Source: Staphylococcus pettenkoferi
GTDB taxonomy: Bacteria; Bacillota; Bacilli; Staphylococcales; Staphylococcaceae
NCBI RefSeq assembly: GCF_026659735.1
Contig: NZ_JANSKK010000013.1
Coordinates: 121,692-185,691, forward strand
Length of the DNA: 64,000 nucleotides
Direction of reading: 5' to 3'
How positions within the stretch are numbered: the first letter of the stretch is position 1; every line of letters begins with the position of its first letter. Positions 1-10,899 of the stretch are shown here, piece by piece. Both the position numbers and the translations under genes were made by a program. Under the pieces are notes generated by a model, which was given only the letters and a program-made list of their open reading frames with translations, did no database searches and had not been told where the DNA came from.

Positions 1-252
1 AGTTCGCTTTATCTCTTAGACGAACCTTTCGTGGGAATTGACTTCCACAGTGAGCAACTCATCATTCGTAAGATTCGTCAGCTCAAATTACAGAACAAAC
101 TCGTCTTAATCGTCCATCACGACCTGTCTAAAGCTGAGGACTATTTCGATAGAGTCATGTTACTGAACAAGAATTTACGCTATTTTGGCGAAAGCAAACA
201 AGCGACACAACCTGAAATACTCAATGATGTATTTCTCAATCAAGTCGGATAA
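1..252 (+). CDS. mntA: Manganese ABC transporter ATP-binding protein, C-terminal part
   Basis: This is the last 83 codons of an ABC ATPase that enters from the left edge in frame 1. Visible are the Walker B segment LYLLDEP (residues 3-9 of the fragment) with its catalytic Glu, the D-loop Asp at about 14, and the switch histidine in VHHD at about 39-40. It would energise uptake of Mn(II) through MntB with substrate delivered by MntC. A gap of 15 bases with a ribosome binding site separates it from mntB, so the three genes form one operon. The Walker A and signature motifs lie outside the window. Confidence 0.9.
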   Translation, partial: SSLYLLDEPFVGIDFHSEQLIIRKIRQLKLQNKLVLIVHHDLSKAEDYFDRVMLLNKNLRYFGESKQATQPEILNDVFLNQVG

Positions 253-267
253 GAAAGGAGTATACTC

Positions 268-1101
268 GTGGATTTCATTCAACATTTGTTTGATTATCAA
301 TTCCTCAACCGCGCACTCATTATGTCAATGGTTGTAGGTATCGTTTGTGGCACAGTAGGCAGTATCATCGTCCTACGTGGATTGTCACTGATGGGAGATG
401 CAATGAGTCACGCCGTCTTACCTGGTGTAGCACTCTCCTTCGTCTTTCAAATTCCAATGTTTGTCGGCGCACTCATCACTGGGATGCTAGCCAGTGGATT
501 TATCGGCTTAATCTCTGACAAGAGTAAGACGAAAGCCGACGCAGCGATTGGTATTAGCTTCACAGCATTCTTAGCCAGTGGGGTCATCATCATTAGCTTA
601 ATACATAGCGCGACAGATCTATACCACATCTTATTTGGTAATCTGCTCGCCGTAACGCATGGGACATTCTGGTCCACACTGATCGTTAGCTTAGTCGTAC
701 TCGCGCTCATCATCATCTTCTATCGTCCATTAAAGATATCAACGTTTGATGCGACATTTAGCCGTATGAGCGGTCTCAATACGACATTTATTCATTATTT
801 CGTGATGCTATTGCTTTCATTAGTTACGGTAGCAAGCATTCAAACTGTAGGGATTATCCTTGTCGTAGCTTTACTGATTACACCCGCTTCAACTGCTTTT
901 TTAATTTGTAAAAAGCTACACACGATGATGATCGTGGCAAGTATTATCAGTATTGTTAGTTCAATTGTAGGACTTTATTTCAGTTATATTTACAACATTC
1001 CAAGCGGCGCGACAATTGTGATTTGTGCATTTATTATTTATCTCGTTGTCTTCGCGCTCCATAAATTGAATTTACCAATGAAGAAAGGAAGCGTATCATG
1101 A
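268..1101 (+). CDS. mntB: Manganese ABC transporter permease
   Basis: A 277-residue, very hydrophobic protein of the ABC-3 (zinc/manganese/iron chelate) permease family with about eight membrane helices and a typical length. It forms the membrane channel for Mn(II) import with MntA and MntC. The start is GTG at 268, seven bases after the ribosome binding site GAAAGGAG (253-260). Its stop overlaps the mntC start (ATGA), which indicates translational coupling. Mn-specific repression by MntR is established for the family; I did not identify a binding site because the operon promoter is off the left edge. Confidence 0.92.
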   Translation: MDFIQHLFDYQFLNRALIMSMVVGIVCGTVGSIIVLRGLSLMGDAMSHAVLPGVALSFVFQIPMFVGALITGMLASGFIGLISDKSKTKADAAIGISFTAFLASGVIIISLIHSATDLYHILFGNLLAVTHGTFWSTLIVSLVVLALIIIFYRPLKISTFDATFSRMSGLNTTFIHYFVMLLLSLVTVASIQTVGIILVVALLITPASTAFLICKKLHTMMIVASIISIVSSIVGLYFSYIYNIPSGATIVICAFIIYLVVFALHKLNLPMKKGSVS

Positions 1102-2030
1102 GAAAGATTATTACATTTTTACTCATAGCAGTCTTATTCCTGGCTGCATGTGGAAACAATAGTTCAGGGGATCAACATCACGATAGCAAACACAAACTCA
1201 AAGTCGTCACTACCAACTCTATCCTATACGATATGACGAAAGAAGTCGGTGGCGATAATGTCGAAGTACACAGTATCGTACCAATTGGGCAAGATCCGCA
1301 CGAATACGAAGTGAAACCGAAAGACATCAAAGCCTTAACGGATGCAGACGTAATCCTCTATAACGGTCTGAACTTAGAGACAGGTAATGGCTGGTTTAAA
1401 AAAGCTTTAGATCAAGCAGGCAAATCTGAAAAAGATGACTCTGTCGTGTCTGTTTCCGACAAAGTGAAACCGAATTACTTAAAAGGTGCTAAACACATCG
1501 ATTCTAATCGTGATCCACACGCTTGGCTCAGCCTATCTAACGGTATTAAATATGTAACAAGTATTCAAAATGCATTAGAGAAATACGATAAAGATCACAA
1601 ATCAACGTACCAAGATAAAGGCGACAAATATAAAGAGAAATTAGATAAACTCAACAAAGATAGTCACAAGAAATTTAAAGATATTCCTAAAGATCAACGC
1701 ACGATGATTACCAGCGAAGGTGCCTTTAAGTACTTTGCACAAGAATATGACATCAATGCCGGCTATATTTGGGAAATCAATACTGAAAAACAAGGAACAC
1801 CTTCTCAAATGAAGCAAGCTATTCATTTCGTTAAAGATAATGATGTGAAGAACTTGCTCGTTGAAACAAGTGTAGATGAGAAGAGTATGAAGAGTCTTAG
1901 CGAAGAAACAGACAAAGATATTTACGGTAAAGTTTATACAGACTCTATCGGCAAGAAAGGAACAGATGGTGACTCTTATTACAATATGATGAAATCAAAC
2001 ATCGACACAGTACATAAGAGTATGAAATAA
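1098..2030 (+). CDS. mntC: Manganese-binding lipoprotein of the MntABC transporter
   Basis: A 310-residue cluster A-I (PsaA/MntC type) solute-binding lipoprotein anchored on the outer face of the membrane. The signal peptide ends in the lipobox LAAC with Cys18. Four probable metal ligands can be placed by comparison with PsaA (His67, His139, Glu205, Asp280): His68 in QDPHEY, His141 in DPHAW, Glu207 in TSEGAF and Asp282 in YTDS. It hands Mn(II) to MntB. The stop at 2030 is followed by an array of hairpins ending in a terminator, described separately as an RsaC-like RNA. Confidence 0.95.
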   Translation: MRKIITFLLIAVLFLAACGNNSSGDQHHDSKHKLKVVTTNSILYDMTKEVGGDNVEVHSIVPIGQDPHEYEVKPKDIKALTDADVILYNGLNLETGNGWFKKALDQAGKSEKDDSVVSVSDKVKPNYLKGAKHIDSNRDPHAWLSLSNGIKYVTSIQNALEKYDKDHKSTYQDKGDKYKEKLDKLNKDSHKKFKDIPKDQRTMITSEGAFKYFAQEYDINAGYIWEINTEKQGTPSQMKQAIHFVKDNDVKNLLVETSVDEKSMKSLSEETDKDIYGKVYTDSIGKKGTDGDSYYNMMKSNIDTVHKSMK

Positions 2031-2470
2031 CGTTGAACATAAGTGTGAAGTAAACTCAATCACAATAGAACTATATATTACTGCTTAAAGATTCACCCCC
2101 AGGCAGTACTATCCTCCTACTGCTTGTTAAGGTGCTAATCATAAGTATAAATAGTCAAAGCATTACCTTGTTCCGGCTAACTGCAGTCTCCACCCTGATA
2201 GTTGGCGGGGGCAATGGTACTATAAGTCAAATACCCCTTTGACAGTCACTTAACGTAGACACCGCTCCCCTTTAACAGGTGCTACGTTAAGTCAATAATT
2301 CTCCTAAGGTAATAACATTCCGGGCTATGAACCTCTTCATTGAGGTGAATAGTCCCATATCGTACGTACCCTCCTAATACATGACGTACGATATGGTGGT
2401 ATTCAAGCCTAGATAATCTCTCAACTCCAACGACGGTTCAAATCCTCCCCCGTCGTTGGAGTCATCTTTT
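2031..2470 (+). ncRNA. rsaC: RsaC-like small RNA in the mntC 3' untranslated region
   Basis: There is no reading frame here. Instead hairpins whose loops are C-rich follow one another: 2103-2123 (loop with CCTCC), 2226-2243 (TACCCC), 2248-2292 (15 pairs, loop with CTCCCC), 2355-2396 (13 perfect pairs, loop with CCCTCC) and 2424-2462 (13 perfect pairs, loop with CCTCCC). A T-run at 2466-2470 completes the series. In S. aureus the 3' end of the mntABC transcript is processed to RsaC, a small RNA whose length varies between strains and which pairs with ribosome binding sites, including that of sodA. Position and loop chemistry fit; the 5' end cannot be fixed because RsaC is made by RNase III cleavage. 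Confidence 0.8.
2424..2470 (+). terminator. Terminator of mntABC and the RsaC-like RNA
   Basis: A perfect 13-pair stem (2424-2436 with 2450-2462) and a loop containing CCTCCC are followed by CATCTTTTT. This is a classical Rho-independent terminator, and it ends the manganese operon transcript. Confidence 0.85.
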
Positions 2471-2487
2471 TGATAATGCCCATATAA

Positions 2488-2546
2488 AAACACTTTCGCC
2501 CGTCATCCTGTCTTATCTCGACAATAACTTCAGAGCGAAAGTGTTT
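2488..2546. terminator. Bidirectional terminator after the CPA1 antiporter gene
   Basis: Twelve paired bases (2488-2499 with 2535-2546, AAACACTTTCGC and its complement) enclose a 35-base loop. T-rich flanks on both strands make it usable for the minus-strand antiporter gene and as a second stop for the mnt transcript. Confidence 0.6.
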
Positions 2547-2557
2547 CTTTATATTAT

Positions 2558-4606
2558 TTAAGTTAAACTATCTACTATAATCATCTCATCGTAGTTGATT
2601 GCTTCTCGAATCTTCAACGCCGTCGCCTCACTAATTTCATCTTCATCTGTCAATTGACTGAGCAAGCGACGTTGTTCTTTCAGAGCGACAAGCTTAATCT
2701 TCGTAATAGAGTTCTCATTATTTGGATTAAAGAAGTTGTCAGGCGTTAAGTTATCAATTCTCACGAGATACGCATCACAGACCATACCGACTTCTAATTT
2801 GTTGTTCTCTGTCGTTTCTTTACTCAAACGACTCACAACATGGTAGTGCACCGTACGCATAACATTAGAAATTTCGACTAAGTTGTCCGCGATAGAGAGT
2901 GAAGAGGCTGCATTGGTACGCATGCGTTTACGAATACGTTTTTTCAAGAAATAACCTCTTATTCCCACGATAATTCTTTGGATTAACGATGCTTGTTTGT
3001 AAACTTGTGTACGTTCTGCATAGCGTAAGTAGTTGTCGAGCACGTTAGATGTGATGTCACCATTTTCAACTAATTTATTTAATGTTGCATTTTCAACATC
3101 AAATGCGAGTTTTTGAAGACGTTGCAATTCTTTCGAGTTCTCGTCTTCGTTCTCTACTGTTTTTAAAAAGGCTAATTTATCATGATATTCCTTAATGACG
3201 TTACCATAACGATAACTTGACTCTGCCGTTGATTTCTTATTCAACGAATCAATCACATGTTCTAGGATAAAGATACGCGCTTGTTTGAAGTTCATACCTT
3301 TAATCTTAGGTTTCTTCGCATTTGGTGTAATCAGTGGTAAGACCACTTGCGCCATCACTAAACTAATGATGACCATTCCTGAAGCGATAAAGAGTAAATC
3401 ATCGCGGAATGTAAATTTATGATGATCCGCTAAGACGTACGGTAGCGTCAATGCGATAGCTAGTGAAATCGTACCGTGCACACCACACAACGTCATAAGG
3501 AAAGCATACATACTCCGTTTAGGCGGCGTCTCAGTAGGATTATAGTTATCATCATTCTGCGCCATAATCTTCTGGAATGGACTGATGGGTAAGTAGAAAT
3601 ACGGATAGAGTACGTAAACCCATAAGAATCTGAATAGATATACGGCTAAAGCGATTAAAGCTGTGACGATAACTAAGAAGAGTAAGTTATGTGGTTCGTA
3701 CCTCACAATCTTCTCGATAACTTCAGGAACGAGGAAACCAAGAATGGAGAAGACGAAACCGTTAAGCGCATAACTCAAGATATTCCACGTGTGGTTGTAA
3801 CTCATTTGTAATTGTGTACGTGCTTGTGCGATACGATCACGTTCAAAGCCGTGGACGAGTCCTGCAACCACTGCTGCGATGATTCCAGACGCATGTAGCA
3901 TTTCAGCAACAAGATATGTTACAAATGGCGTCAGCAACTGGATAAACGTAAACATGTTCACATTCTCAATACCCCGGTGTGTCAGTGTGATTCTAAATCG
4001 AACGAGTACGACACCGATAATCAGACCGATGATAAATCCGCCGATTGAAGAGATGAGAAATTGTTCTACTGCATTGAATATTGAGAATGCACCAGTAATC
4101 AAGGCAGCAACAGATATTTTAAATGAAATGATACCTGCAGCATCATTTAATAAAGATTCACCTTCAAGAATCGTCATTGCACCTTTAGGTAAGACTTTGC
4201 CTTTAGTAATCGCTTGAACCGCTACTGCATCGGTAGGACAGAGGATGGCTGCGAGTGCGAATGCAGCTGCAAGTGGAAGTTCTGGCCAAATCCAGTGCAC
4301 AAATAGTCCAACTACGATGACCGTAGTCACTACTAGCCCTAAGGCCATCATCAATACCGGTTTGATATACCGTCTTAAATGAACCCTTGAGACGTGTACC
4401 CCTTCTACGAATAGCAGTGGCGCAATGAGTGTTAACATGAACAGCTCGCTATCAAAATGAAATTCAACTGGAATAGGCGTGAGATAAAGTAACATTCCCA
4501 AGATAATTTGAATAAACGCAAGTGGCACCTTTGGTAAGTAGGTATGTACAAGTGAGCTCACGATAACGAGCGCTAAAAATATGAGTATCGTTTCAAAAAT
4601 TTGCAA
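2558..4606 (-). CDS. CPA1-family Na+/H+ antiporter (NhaP type)
   Basis: A 682-residue protein. The first ~410 residues hold about twelve membrane helices with the CPA1 ion-binding signatures CPTDAVAV and ESLLNDAAG; the last ~230 form a charged cytoplasmic tail with an Arg/Lys-rich stretch. It should exchange cytoplasmic Na+ (or K+) for H+ across the membrane. The start is TTG at 4606 placed behind AAAGAGGTG. It lies next to the mnh2 antiporter operon on the same strand, as in S. aureus, but a 400-base gap implies its own promoter. The function is inferred from the family; ion preference is not visible. Confidence 0.88.
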   Translation of the reverse strand: MQIFETILIFLALVIVSSLVHTYLPKVPLAFIQIILGMLLYLTPIPVEFHFDSELFMLTLIAPLLFVEGVHVSRVHLRRYIKPVLMMALGLVVTTVIVVGLFVHWIWPELPLAAAFALAAILCPTDAVAVQAITKGKVLPKGAMTILEGESLLNDAAGIISFKISVAALITGAFSIFNAVEQFLISSIGGFIIGLIIGVVLVRFRITLTHRGIENVNMFTFIQLLTPFVTYLVAEMLHASGIIAAVVAGLVHGFERDRIAQARTQLQMSYNHTWNILSYALNGFVFSILGFLVPEVIEKIVRYEPHNLLFLVIVTALIALAVYLFRFLWVYVLYPYFYLPISPFQKIMAQNDDNYNPTETPPKRSMYAFLMTLCGVHGTISLAIALTLPYVLADHHKFTFRDDLLFIASGMVIISLVMAQVVLPLITPNAKKPKIKGMNFKQARIFILEHVIDSLNKKSTAESSYRYGNVIKEYHDKLAFLKTVENEDENSKELQRLQKLAFDVENATLNKLVENGDITSNVLDNYLRYAERTQVYKQASLIQRIIVGIRGYFLKKRIRKRMRTNAASSLSIADNLVEISNVMRTVHYHVVSRLSKETTENNKLEVGMVCDAYLVRIDNLTPDNFFNPNNENSITKIKLVALKEQRRLLSQLTDEDEISEATALKIREAINYDEMIIVDSLT

Positions 4607-5008
4607 AGTTTCACCTCTTTTCAGTTCACTATTTTTCTTTATAATTGCTGAGGTTGAAACACAGAATATTTCAATAATTAATAACTTTTAAAGCGAGATC
4701 TGTCAGCTCCCCTCATTCCATCAAATACAGATGCGTGTCGTCTCCTCATCACTCTAATGACACGCACTTTAAGGATGGAAACCATTCATTCTTAACGCTT
4801 TAAGATAAGAAATACTGTAGCATTTCAGACAATTACATTCACTTAATATTTTATCATCATTTTTATGCATATTTAAATGTGATGCACCATTAAATATAGT
4901 TCTATCCACTATCAATCCAAAGCGGGAGGAAAGCCGATCTAATTCGCAGATGAAACTTACATTGAGATAGACTTCCTCAACTTTGAACATGTATAAAGTT
5001 CTAAATCT
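4607..5008. other. Intergenic gap between the mnh2 operon and the CPA1 antiporter gene
   Basis: No convincing gene. One hairpin stands out: TGCGTGTC at 4732-4739 pairs with 4759-4766 across a 19-base loop. It has no T-run on either strand, so it may be a leader structure of the antiporter mRNA rather than a terminator. An open frame at 4769-4990 lacks a ribosome binding site and was not called. Confidence 0.5.
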
Positions 5009-5467
5009 TTAACGGTCATCGAAATCTTCGTGTTCTTTACGATAATTCTCTAAACGGCGTTCTTCACGTACTTTCGCACGCTGCTTCAACTCTTCAAAGG
5101 TGTTGTGTTCACTCGAACTTAAGAGAATATCTGCCTGGCGTGGGCCGTCCTTTCTGCGATACATAAACGCCCCTGTACGATAAGCCGCTCTTGAGATGAG
5201 ATGTCCACCTACCGGAGAGGTTAGGTTGATAAAGATCAGTGCTAGAATTAAACGAACACTGAGATAACCTTGTGTGGTCATAAAGTAAATTAAGACTCCG
5301 ACAATCGTAAATAATACAGATAACGTTGAACTCTTCGTAGCAGCATGACTCCGCAAGAAGACGTCCTGAAACTTGATTAACCCTATCGCACTGATGAGCG
5401 CGATGATGCTTCCTAAAAAGAGTAGTATCGCTGCAATGAGACTAACGATTTCGCTTATTTGAGGCAT
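5009..5467 (-). CDS. mnhG2: Mnh2 antiporter subunit G
   Basis: A 152-residue MrpG/MnhG subunit of the multi-subunit cation/proton antiporter, with three N-terminal membrane helices and a polar C-terminal tail. The start at 5467 (MPQISEI) is chosen because it follows GGAGGG at a suitable distance and gives the usual N-terminus; an upstream ATG would add 17 unrelated residues. It overlaps the end of mnhF2 by 26 bases. Last gene of the operon. Confidence 0.9.
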   Translation of the reverse strand: MPQISEIVSLIAAILLFLGSIIALISAIGLIKFQDVFLRSHAATKSSTLSVLFTIVGVLIYFMTTQGYLSVRLILALIFINLTSPVGGHLISRAAYRTGAFMYRRKDGPRQADILLSSSEHNTFEELKQRAKVREERRLENYRKEHEDFDDR

Positions 5468-5744
5468 GGAAGACCTTCCCTCCTTCGATGAATCGCGAAA
5501 TAGACACAGAACTAACAAAGGAAATAATCGCGATTAACAAGATGGAATCAAGGAATGAGAATGTACCATAGAGTACGCTAATCACACCGACAATACTCAT
5601 GAGAATGGCACTTGCTGCATCAAAGGCAACAACGCGGTCAGCTGTTGTTGGCCCTTTAATTAATCTAAATAACGTAAGGAACAGTGCGATGCCAAAGATG
5701 ACGATCGCACTTGTGATAAAGAACGTTGTAATGTGTTCAATCAT
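5442..5744 (-). CDS. mnhF2: Mnh2 antiporter subunit F
   Basis: A 100-residue MrpF/MnhF subunit with three membrane helices and the conserved stretch [15 protein letters not shown] (about residues 28-42). Its length equals the S. aureus protein as I recall it. It overlaps mnhE2 by four bases and mnhG2 by 26, so translation is coupled. Confidence 0.93.
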   Translation of the reverse strand: MIEHITTFFITSAIVIFGIALFLTLFRLIKGPTTADRVVAFDAASAILMSIVGVISVLYGTFSFLDSILLIAIISFVSSVSISRFIEGGKVFHASNKRNR

Positions 5745-6223
5745 CGTGCCACCTCCAATATGAGATCTTCGTACTGACGTATACTTTTCAATAATTTCGC
5801 TTTCTCTTCTTCAGAGACATCTATCGCATGAATAAAGAACTTTTTCTTCTCATCAGAAATGCGAATGACGGTCGACCCTGGGGTAATAATGACGAGTATT
5901 GTCAGAAAGGCAATTTCCCAATCATTCTTCAGTGACGTTTCATATGTCACCATCCCCGGATTCATATCACGCGTTTTAAACAAGATGTAATTAATAATCG
6001 ATAGACTTGAAGTCGTGAGTTGATAGAGATACACAGCTAAGAATTTAATCGCGACCCAGACCTTTTTCAGATAAAATTCTTGTCCGAAGAAACGGTGAAG
6101 AATATAAATCACAATCACACCGATTAAGTAACCCGCAAAGAAAGTTGAGAACTTAAAGGACTCTTCATCTTGGAATAAGACCCAAAGAAAAGCAATGATT
6201 ACATTTAGGACGACTTGTCTCAT
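5741..6223 (-). CDS. mnhE2: Mnh2 antiporter subunit E
   Basis: A 160-residue MrpE/MnhE subunit: two N-terminal membrane helices, then a cytoplasmic part with the family stretch [10 protein letters not shown] and the HAIDV segment. It belongs to the membrane antiporter complex encoded by the operon. ATGA overlaps join it to mnhD2 upstream and mnhF2 downstream. Confidence 0.93.
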   Translation of the reverse strand: MRQVVLNVIIAFLWVLFQDEESFKFSTFFAGYLIGVIVIYILHRFFGQEFYLKKVWVAIKFLAVYLYQLTTSSLSIINYILFKTRDMNPGMVTYETSLKNDWEIAFLTILVIITPGSTVIRISDEKKKFFIHAIDVSEEEKAKLLKSIRQYEDLILEVAR

Positions 6224-7725
6224 CTCTTATGCGCCTCCTTTAATAAATGCGGGTTCACTAACTTCGTATAATTATCCGGATTCATATTCATCTTCGTCGC
6301 TTGGTCAGTCACTTTGAATAATAGCGGTGCTGCGAGTCCCATAACGAGGACCACCGTCGTTAAGATGCCAATCAGCCACTTACGGTAACCTTGAAGTGGA
6401 TTAAACTCTACACGCTCTCCTTCCGCTGAATGACCTGAATACATCTTGAAGTAAATTCGGAAGAGACTATACATTGCGAGTAAGCTCGTAATAATCATGA
6501 GCGCTAAACCAATATAGTTACCATTTTCAATCGCGCCCTTAAAGATATAAATCTTACCAGGAAAGCCACTGAAAGGCGGTACACCACCAATCGCGAAGAT
6601 CATGATGATGAAAGCGACGCCGAAGAATGGCTCACGTTTAGCTAGACCGTGAAGATAACTATAATGTTGGCGACCACTCATATAAACGAGAGAACCGATA
6701 ATGAAGAATAGTAACGTCTTCACTACAATATCATTGGCTAAATAGAAGATGGCGCCACTCACGCCAGAGAACGTATTACTTCCTAGACCTAAAATAATAA
6801 AACCAATCGACAGAATAACTTGGTACGCTGCAATCTTTTTAATATTAGTGTAAGCAAGCACACCGAAAGCGCCGATCAACATCGTAATACATGCCAAGGC
6901 GACGAGCAGTTCGTGTGTAATCTCTGGATGGTCATTGAACATCAGTGTAAAGAAGCGAATCAATGCATACGCCCCGACTTTAGTCATCAATGCCGCAAAG
7001 AGTGCTGCCAGCTCAGTGTTGAGTACGGAATAAGCTTTAGGCAGCCACATGAAGAGCACTAATGCAGCTTTCGAACCAAAGGCCACGAGGAAGATGATAG
7101 CGATGATAACCACCGAACTGGCATCTTTCATATCATCTAATCGTTGGGCCACGAGCGCATAGTTCAACGTGCCTGTCAGTTTGTAAAGCAAGCCGATACC
7201 GAGCAACAGTAACCACGAACCGATGATGTTCAGCACGACGTAGATAATCGCTGCTCGTAACTGTTCAACGGATTGACCGAGTGTGACGAGCACGAATGAC
7301 GCGAGTAACATCACTTCGAACATGACGTAGATGTTAAATAAATCTGCTGTTAAAAATGATCCGACGACGCCTGTTGTAAGAAAGAGTATGAAACTCGGTA
7401 AGTAGTAACGAATCGCACGTTTCTCAGCTCGACCGAAACCATAGGCGATGATTAATGTCACGACGAAACTAGACGTCGTTACCATCAGTAAGCTAAGCGT
7501 ATCGCCAACAAACTGAATACCAAATGGTGCTCGCCATCCACCGAAATCAAGCACTAAAGGATGGGTGCGCATCACATGGATGAGTAAATACACTGAAATT
7601 AAAGTTGAAACACTCATCGTACCGATGGATAGAACACGTGACAACAGACTATTTTTACGTGTAAAAACTAAGATTAAAGCACAAATGACTGGAAGGAGTA
7701 GTGGCAAGATCAGTAAGTTATTCAT
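6220..7725 (-). CDS. mnhD2: Mnh2 antiporter subunit D (proton-channel subunit)
   Basis: A 501-residue MrpD/MnhD protein of about fourteen membrane helices, homologous to NADH dehydrogenase subunits NuoM/N. The key Glu of the helix-5 region is seen in the [12 protein letters not shown] segment, and the Lys-bearing helix in [17 protein letters not shown]. The start is taken as ATG at 7725 (MNNLLIL), which gives the family length; a GTG four codons upstream sits too close to the ribosome binding site. It overlaps mnhC2 by eight bases. Confidence 0.93.
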   Translation of the reverse strand: MNNLLILPLLLPVICALILVFTRKNSLLSRVLSIGTMSVSTLISVYLLIHVMRTHPLVLDFGGWRAPFGIQFVGDTLSLLMVTTSSFVVTLIIAYGFGRAEKRAIRYYLPSFILFLTTGVVGSFLTADLFNIYVMFEVMLLASFVLVTLGQSVEQLRAAIIYVVLNIIGSWLLLLGIGLLYKLTGTLNYALVAQRLDDMKDASSVVIIAIIFLVAFGSKAALVLFMWLPKAYSVLNTELAALFAALMTKVGAYALIRFFTLMFNDHPEITHELLVALACITMLIGAFGVLAYTNIKKIAAYQVILSIGFIILGLGSNTFSGVSGAIFYLANDIVVKTLLFFIIGSLVYMSGRQHYSYLHGLAKREPFFGVAFIIMIFAIGGVPPFSGFPGKIYIFKGAIENGNYIGLALMIITSLLAMYSLFRIYFKMYSGHSAEGERVEFNPLQGYRKWLIGILTTVVLVMGLAAPLLFKVTDQATKMNMNPDNYTKLVNPHLLKEAHKR

Positions 7726-8068
7726 CTGAGTTGTCACTCTCCTTTCTCAATACATCAATTTCGACTTCTTTCGTCACGCGGTAAGTACGGTAAACGAGTA
7801 CGAGCAAGAACGCGGTCATACCGAAACCGATGACAATCGCTGTGAGTACGATGGCTTGAAGTAAGGGGTCAACGAAGTGCTGTGTCCCTTTACCAATCAA
7901 AGGTTCCGACATGTGACGACCATAGTGCCCCATACTCATAATAATCAAGTTACCGGCGTGGGTATAAATTGAAATCCCTATAATAATGCGTATTAAATTG
8001 ACCGACAGTATCATGTAAGTACCGATGAAGATGAGGAAGCCAATCACCATGAGTAAGATAATATTCAT
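7718..8068 (-). CDS. mnhC2: Mnh2 antiporter subunit C
   Basis: A 116-residue MrpC/MnhC subunit, NuoK-like, with three membrane helices and the conserved segment [17 protein letters not shown] (about residues 67-83). It overlaps mnhB2 by four bases. Part of the hetero-oligomeric cation/H+ antiporter in the membrane. Confidence 0.93.
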   Translation of the reverse strand: MNIILLMVIGFLIFIGTYMILSVNLIRIIIGISIYTHAGNLIIMSMGHYGRHMSEPLIGKGTQHFVDPLLQAIVLTAIVIGFGMTAFLLVLVYRTYRVTKEVEIDVLRKESDNSDE

Positions 8069-8490
8069 GAGCGACCACCACTCATCGATAACATGACTGT
8101 GACGACCACACCTACGACCGTCAATAAGACGCCCGCTTCAAACAATGTCACTGTTGTCAAATGAAGCTCACCCAACAAAGGAACGTGGGCAGCAATTGAC
8201 GTTTGATATAGGAATGGCTTGCCGAAGAAGATCGGTCCAATTGCCGTCGCTATTGAAAGAAGTGAACCGATAATCATAAAGATACGGAAGTCTATCGGCA
8301 ACGAAACGAGTACTTGCTTCACATCAAAGGCTAAGAACATGAGCAAGAACGCGGAACTGAAGATTAAACCTCCGATGAAGCCACCACCTGGGCTATCATG
8401 TCCGGCTAAGAACAAGTAGAAACCAAACGTCAATAAGATGAAGACCACAATCTTCGTGACTGTGCGTAGTACAACATCATTCTCTTTCAT
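8065..8490 (-). CDS. mnhB2: Mnh2 antiporter subunit B
   Basis: A 141-residue MrpB/MnhB subunit with four membrane helices and the family signature [13 protein letters not shown] near residues 29-41. It overlaps the end of mnhA2 by 14 bases and the start of mnhC2 by four. Confidence 0.93.
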   Translation of the reverse strand: MKENDVVLRTVTKIVVFILLTFGFYLFLAGHDSPGGGFIGGLIFSSAFLLMFLAFDVKQVLVSLPIDFRIFMIIGSLLSIATAIGPIFFGKPFLYQTSIAAHVPLLGELHLTTVTLFEAGVLLTVVGVVVTVMLSMSGGRS

Positions 8491-10873
8491 CTTGTCCCCT
8501 CCGATCCTTAAAGTTGAGTAATGTATAGATACCTAAACCAGTGATGATGAGCACCATACCTTCGAATAACGTATCAAATGCTCGGAAATCACCAAGAATA
8601 GCATTGACGATATTTTTACCACCTGTGAGTGCTTTCGCATCGTGATAGAAGGTGGAAATCGTCGGCATGCTGTCACCTTGTTGCGCGATAAAGACGAGTG
8701 TCACAACAACCACGGCCATAATCAACGATACAATAATCTTCATGAGTTCGCGGCGTTTGTGTACACGTCCTCGCGGAACGTTTGGCAAACGCGAGAAGCT
8801 CACGATAAAGAGAATTGTCGTAATCGTTTCAACCACAAGTTGTGTCAGAGCTAAATCTGGTGCTTTCATAAGGATAAAGAAGATTGTGACACAATAGCCG
8901 ATAATGCCGTTGAGAATAACCATCGTGAGTCTCTGACGAATAAAGGTCAATGCAATTCCTAAAGCAATGACCACGATGAGCGTGATAACTTCAAGAGGAC
9001 CGAAATCACTGACATGAATTTGATGTACTTTCGGGAACCCTGTTCTGTAGAGACCATAGCCAATCAATACCGCAAAGAAGAGTAATGTCCACACGATGTA
9101 ATGATTCAAACGGTTGTTCATTAAACCACGAATACTATAGCCTGAATAACGCTCGAAACTGTCATAAACACGTAAGTAGAGACGTGTAAGAGATAAATCT
9201 TTACCTCGTTGTGCAAGTCCAATCCAATCGACTTTAAATACAGCGATGAGCCCGACGATAATGACAATCGCACTCATCAATAGCGATAAGTTAAAGCCAT
9301 GCCATTGAGAAATCGTTGGTGCGACGTCTTTAATTGCCGCCTTGCCAGAAATACCTTGTAAAGCAGGCACTAACACATAGGTTGTTAAAATGTTTGGCAC
9401 GAAGAAGATGACCGGTAGACAAATCATCATAATCGTTGATGGTAAGGCGAATAAGAACGGTTCGTGCGGGTTTCGAATAGGTAAGCGTTCATTTTCATAA
9501 CTACCCCAGAAGACCGTTTTAACCATAAATAACGAATAGATAAATGTGAAAATACTTGCTACGACACCAATCACAACAACAACCACCATCAATAGTGTGT
9601 TGAACTGCGGTAAGTCATTCGCATTAAGCAAGCCTTCAAAGAACATCTCTTTACTCAAGAAACCATTTAGTAAAGGAACGCCACCCATGGATAGTCCAGC
9701 GAGTAACATCACGACATGAGTTAACGGTAAGACTTTCCGTAAGCCACTTAAGTTACGGATGTCACGCGTACCTGTTTCGTGATCAATGAGCCCTACCCCC
9801 ATGAACAATGCGCCTTTGTATAATGCATGGTTGACGAGGTGGAAGAGACCGGCAAACAACACGATGACATAACTTTCCGTCAAACTATCATGCGGGTGTT
9901 GTGCATAACCTGCACCTAAGCCGACCATCGACACAATCATACCTAATTGACTAATCGTCGAATATGCCAATATCGCTTTAAGGTCATACTGTCGAATCGC
10001 ATTCACCGAACCGAAGATCATCGTGATCAATCCAACAAATGTCACTGCGTATATGTACGTATTGCTCAACCCTAATACAGGAATAAAGCGAAAGAGTAAG
10101 AAGATACCTGCTTTAACCATCGTTGCTGAGTGGAGATACGCACTCACAGGTGTCGGCGCTTCCATCGCTTTCGGTAACCAAACGTGGAATGGAAATTGAG
10201 CTGATTTGGTAAAAGCACCAATCAATAACATGATGACGATTGGAATGAAGAGTGGGTGTTGTGCAATTTCATGGCGTTGCGCCATAATTTCAGTGATTGT
10301 GTTCGTGCCCGTCACACTATAGATCATAATAAAGCCTGTGAGGAGCGCTAACCCACCGAAGACCGTAATCATAAATGACGTTATCGCGCCAAATTGACTC
10401 GGCTGTCTGTCGTACCAATATGAGATAAGTAAAAATGAGGAGATGCTCGTAAGCTCCCAGAAGACGTACATGAGAATAGTGTTATTCGAATTCACTATTC
10501 CAAGCATACTCAACATGAATAGTAGCAAATAGATGTAAAAACGTGGAAGATGATCATGCTGCTTTGATAAATACTGTGTAGCGTAGAAAAATACTGCGAC
10601 CCCTATTATTGAAATAAGTAAACTAAAGAATAAACTCAAACCGTCTAGTCGCAAATCAATGTTCACATCAAACGCGTTGAGCCAAGGCAACTTGATGTGA
10701 AGAATATGGTGCTTGATCACAGAGGGTATCTGCCAGATGAAATAGACCGCAGAAACCACGGGCGCAATCAGAGCAATATGTCCTGCAAACTGGGCTAACT
10801 TCGGATGTGTTAATGTTCCCAGCACGAGTAACATGATTAGCAAGATAGCACAGAACAAATAGATTAAACTCAT
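8477..10873 (-). CDS. mnhA2: Mnh2 antiporter subunit A (large proton-channel subunit)
   Basis: A 798-residue MrpA/MnhA subunit, essentially full length for the Mnh2 type. The N-terminal ~500 residues are NuoL-like with the proton-path segments [15 protein letters not shown] and [16 protein letters not shown]. The C-terminal part carries the MrpB-like domain ending near [14 protein letters not shown]. First structural gene of the mnhABCDEFG2 operon, all on the minus strand with overlapping ends. In S. aureus the Mnh2 complex supports pH and cation homeostasis; this is family knowledge, not visible here. Confidence 0.95.
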   Translation of the reverse strand: MSLIYLFCAILLIMLLVLGTLTHPKLAQFAGHIALIAPVVSAVYFIWQIPSVIKHHILHIKLPWLNAFDVNIDLRLDGLSLFFSLLISIIGVAVFFYATQYLSKQHDHLPRFYIYLLLFMLSMLGIVNSNNTILMYVFWELTSISSFLLISYWYDRQPSQFGAITSFMITVFGGLALLTGFIMIYSVTGTNTITEIMAQRHEIAQHPLFIPIVIMLLIGAFTKSAQFPFHVWLPKAMEAPTPVSAYLHSATMVKAGIFLLFRFIPVLGLSNTYIYAVTFVGLITMIFGSVNAIRQYDLKAILAYSTISQLGMIVSMVGLGAGYAQHPHDSLTESYVIVLFAGLFHLVNHALYKGALFMGVGLIDHETGTRDIRNLSGLRKVLPLTHVVMLLAGLSMGGVPLLNGFLSKEMFFEGLLNANDLPQFNTLLMVVVVVIGVVASIFTFIYSLFMVKTVFWGSYENERLPIRNPHEPFLFALPSTIMMICLPVIFFVPNILTTYVLVPALQGISGKAAIKDVAPTISQWHGFNLSLLMSAIVIIVGLIAVFKVDWIGLAQRGKDLSLTRLYLRVYDSFERYSGYSIRGLMNNRLNHYIVWTLLFFAVLIGYGLYRTGFPKVHQIHVSDFGPLEVITLIVVIALGIALTFIRQRLTMVILNGIIGYCVTIFFILMKAPDLALTQLVVETITTILFIVSFSRLPNVPRGRVHKRRELMKIIVSLIMAVVVVTLVFIAQQGDSMPTISTFYHDAKALTGGKNIVNAILGDFRAFDTLFEGMVLIITGLGIYTLLNFKDRRGQDERE

Positions 10874-10899
10874 GCTAGCCCTTCCTTTCTATCTTTGGC

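Noticed and set aside
4769..4990. 73-codon minus-strand open frame
   Set aside because: No ribosome binding site, no family resemblance, and it lies in a leader region; the CNCLKC segment alone is not enough.
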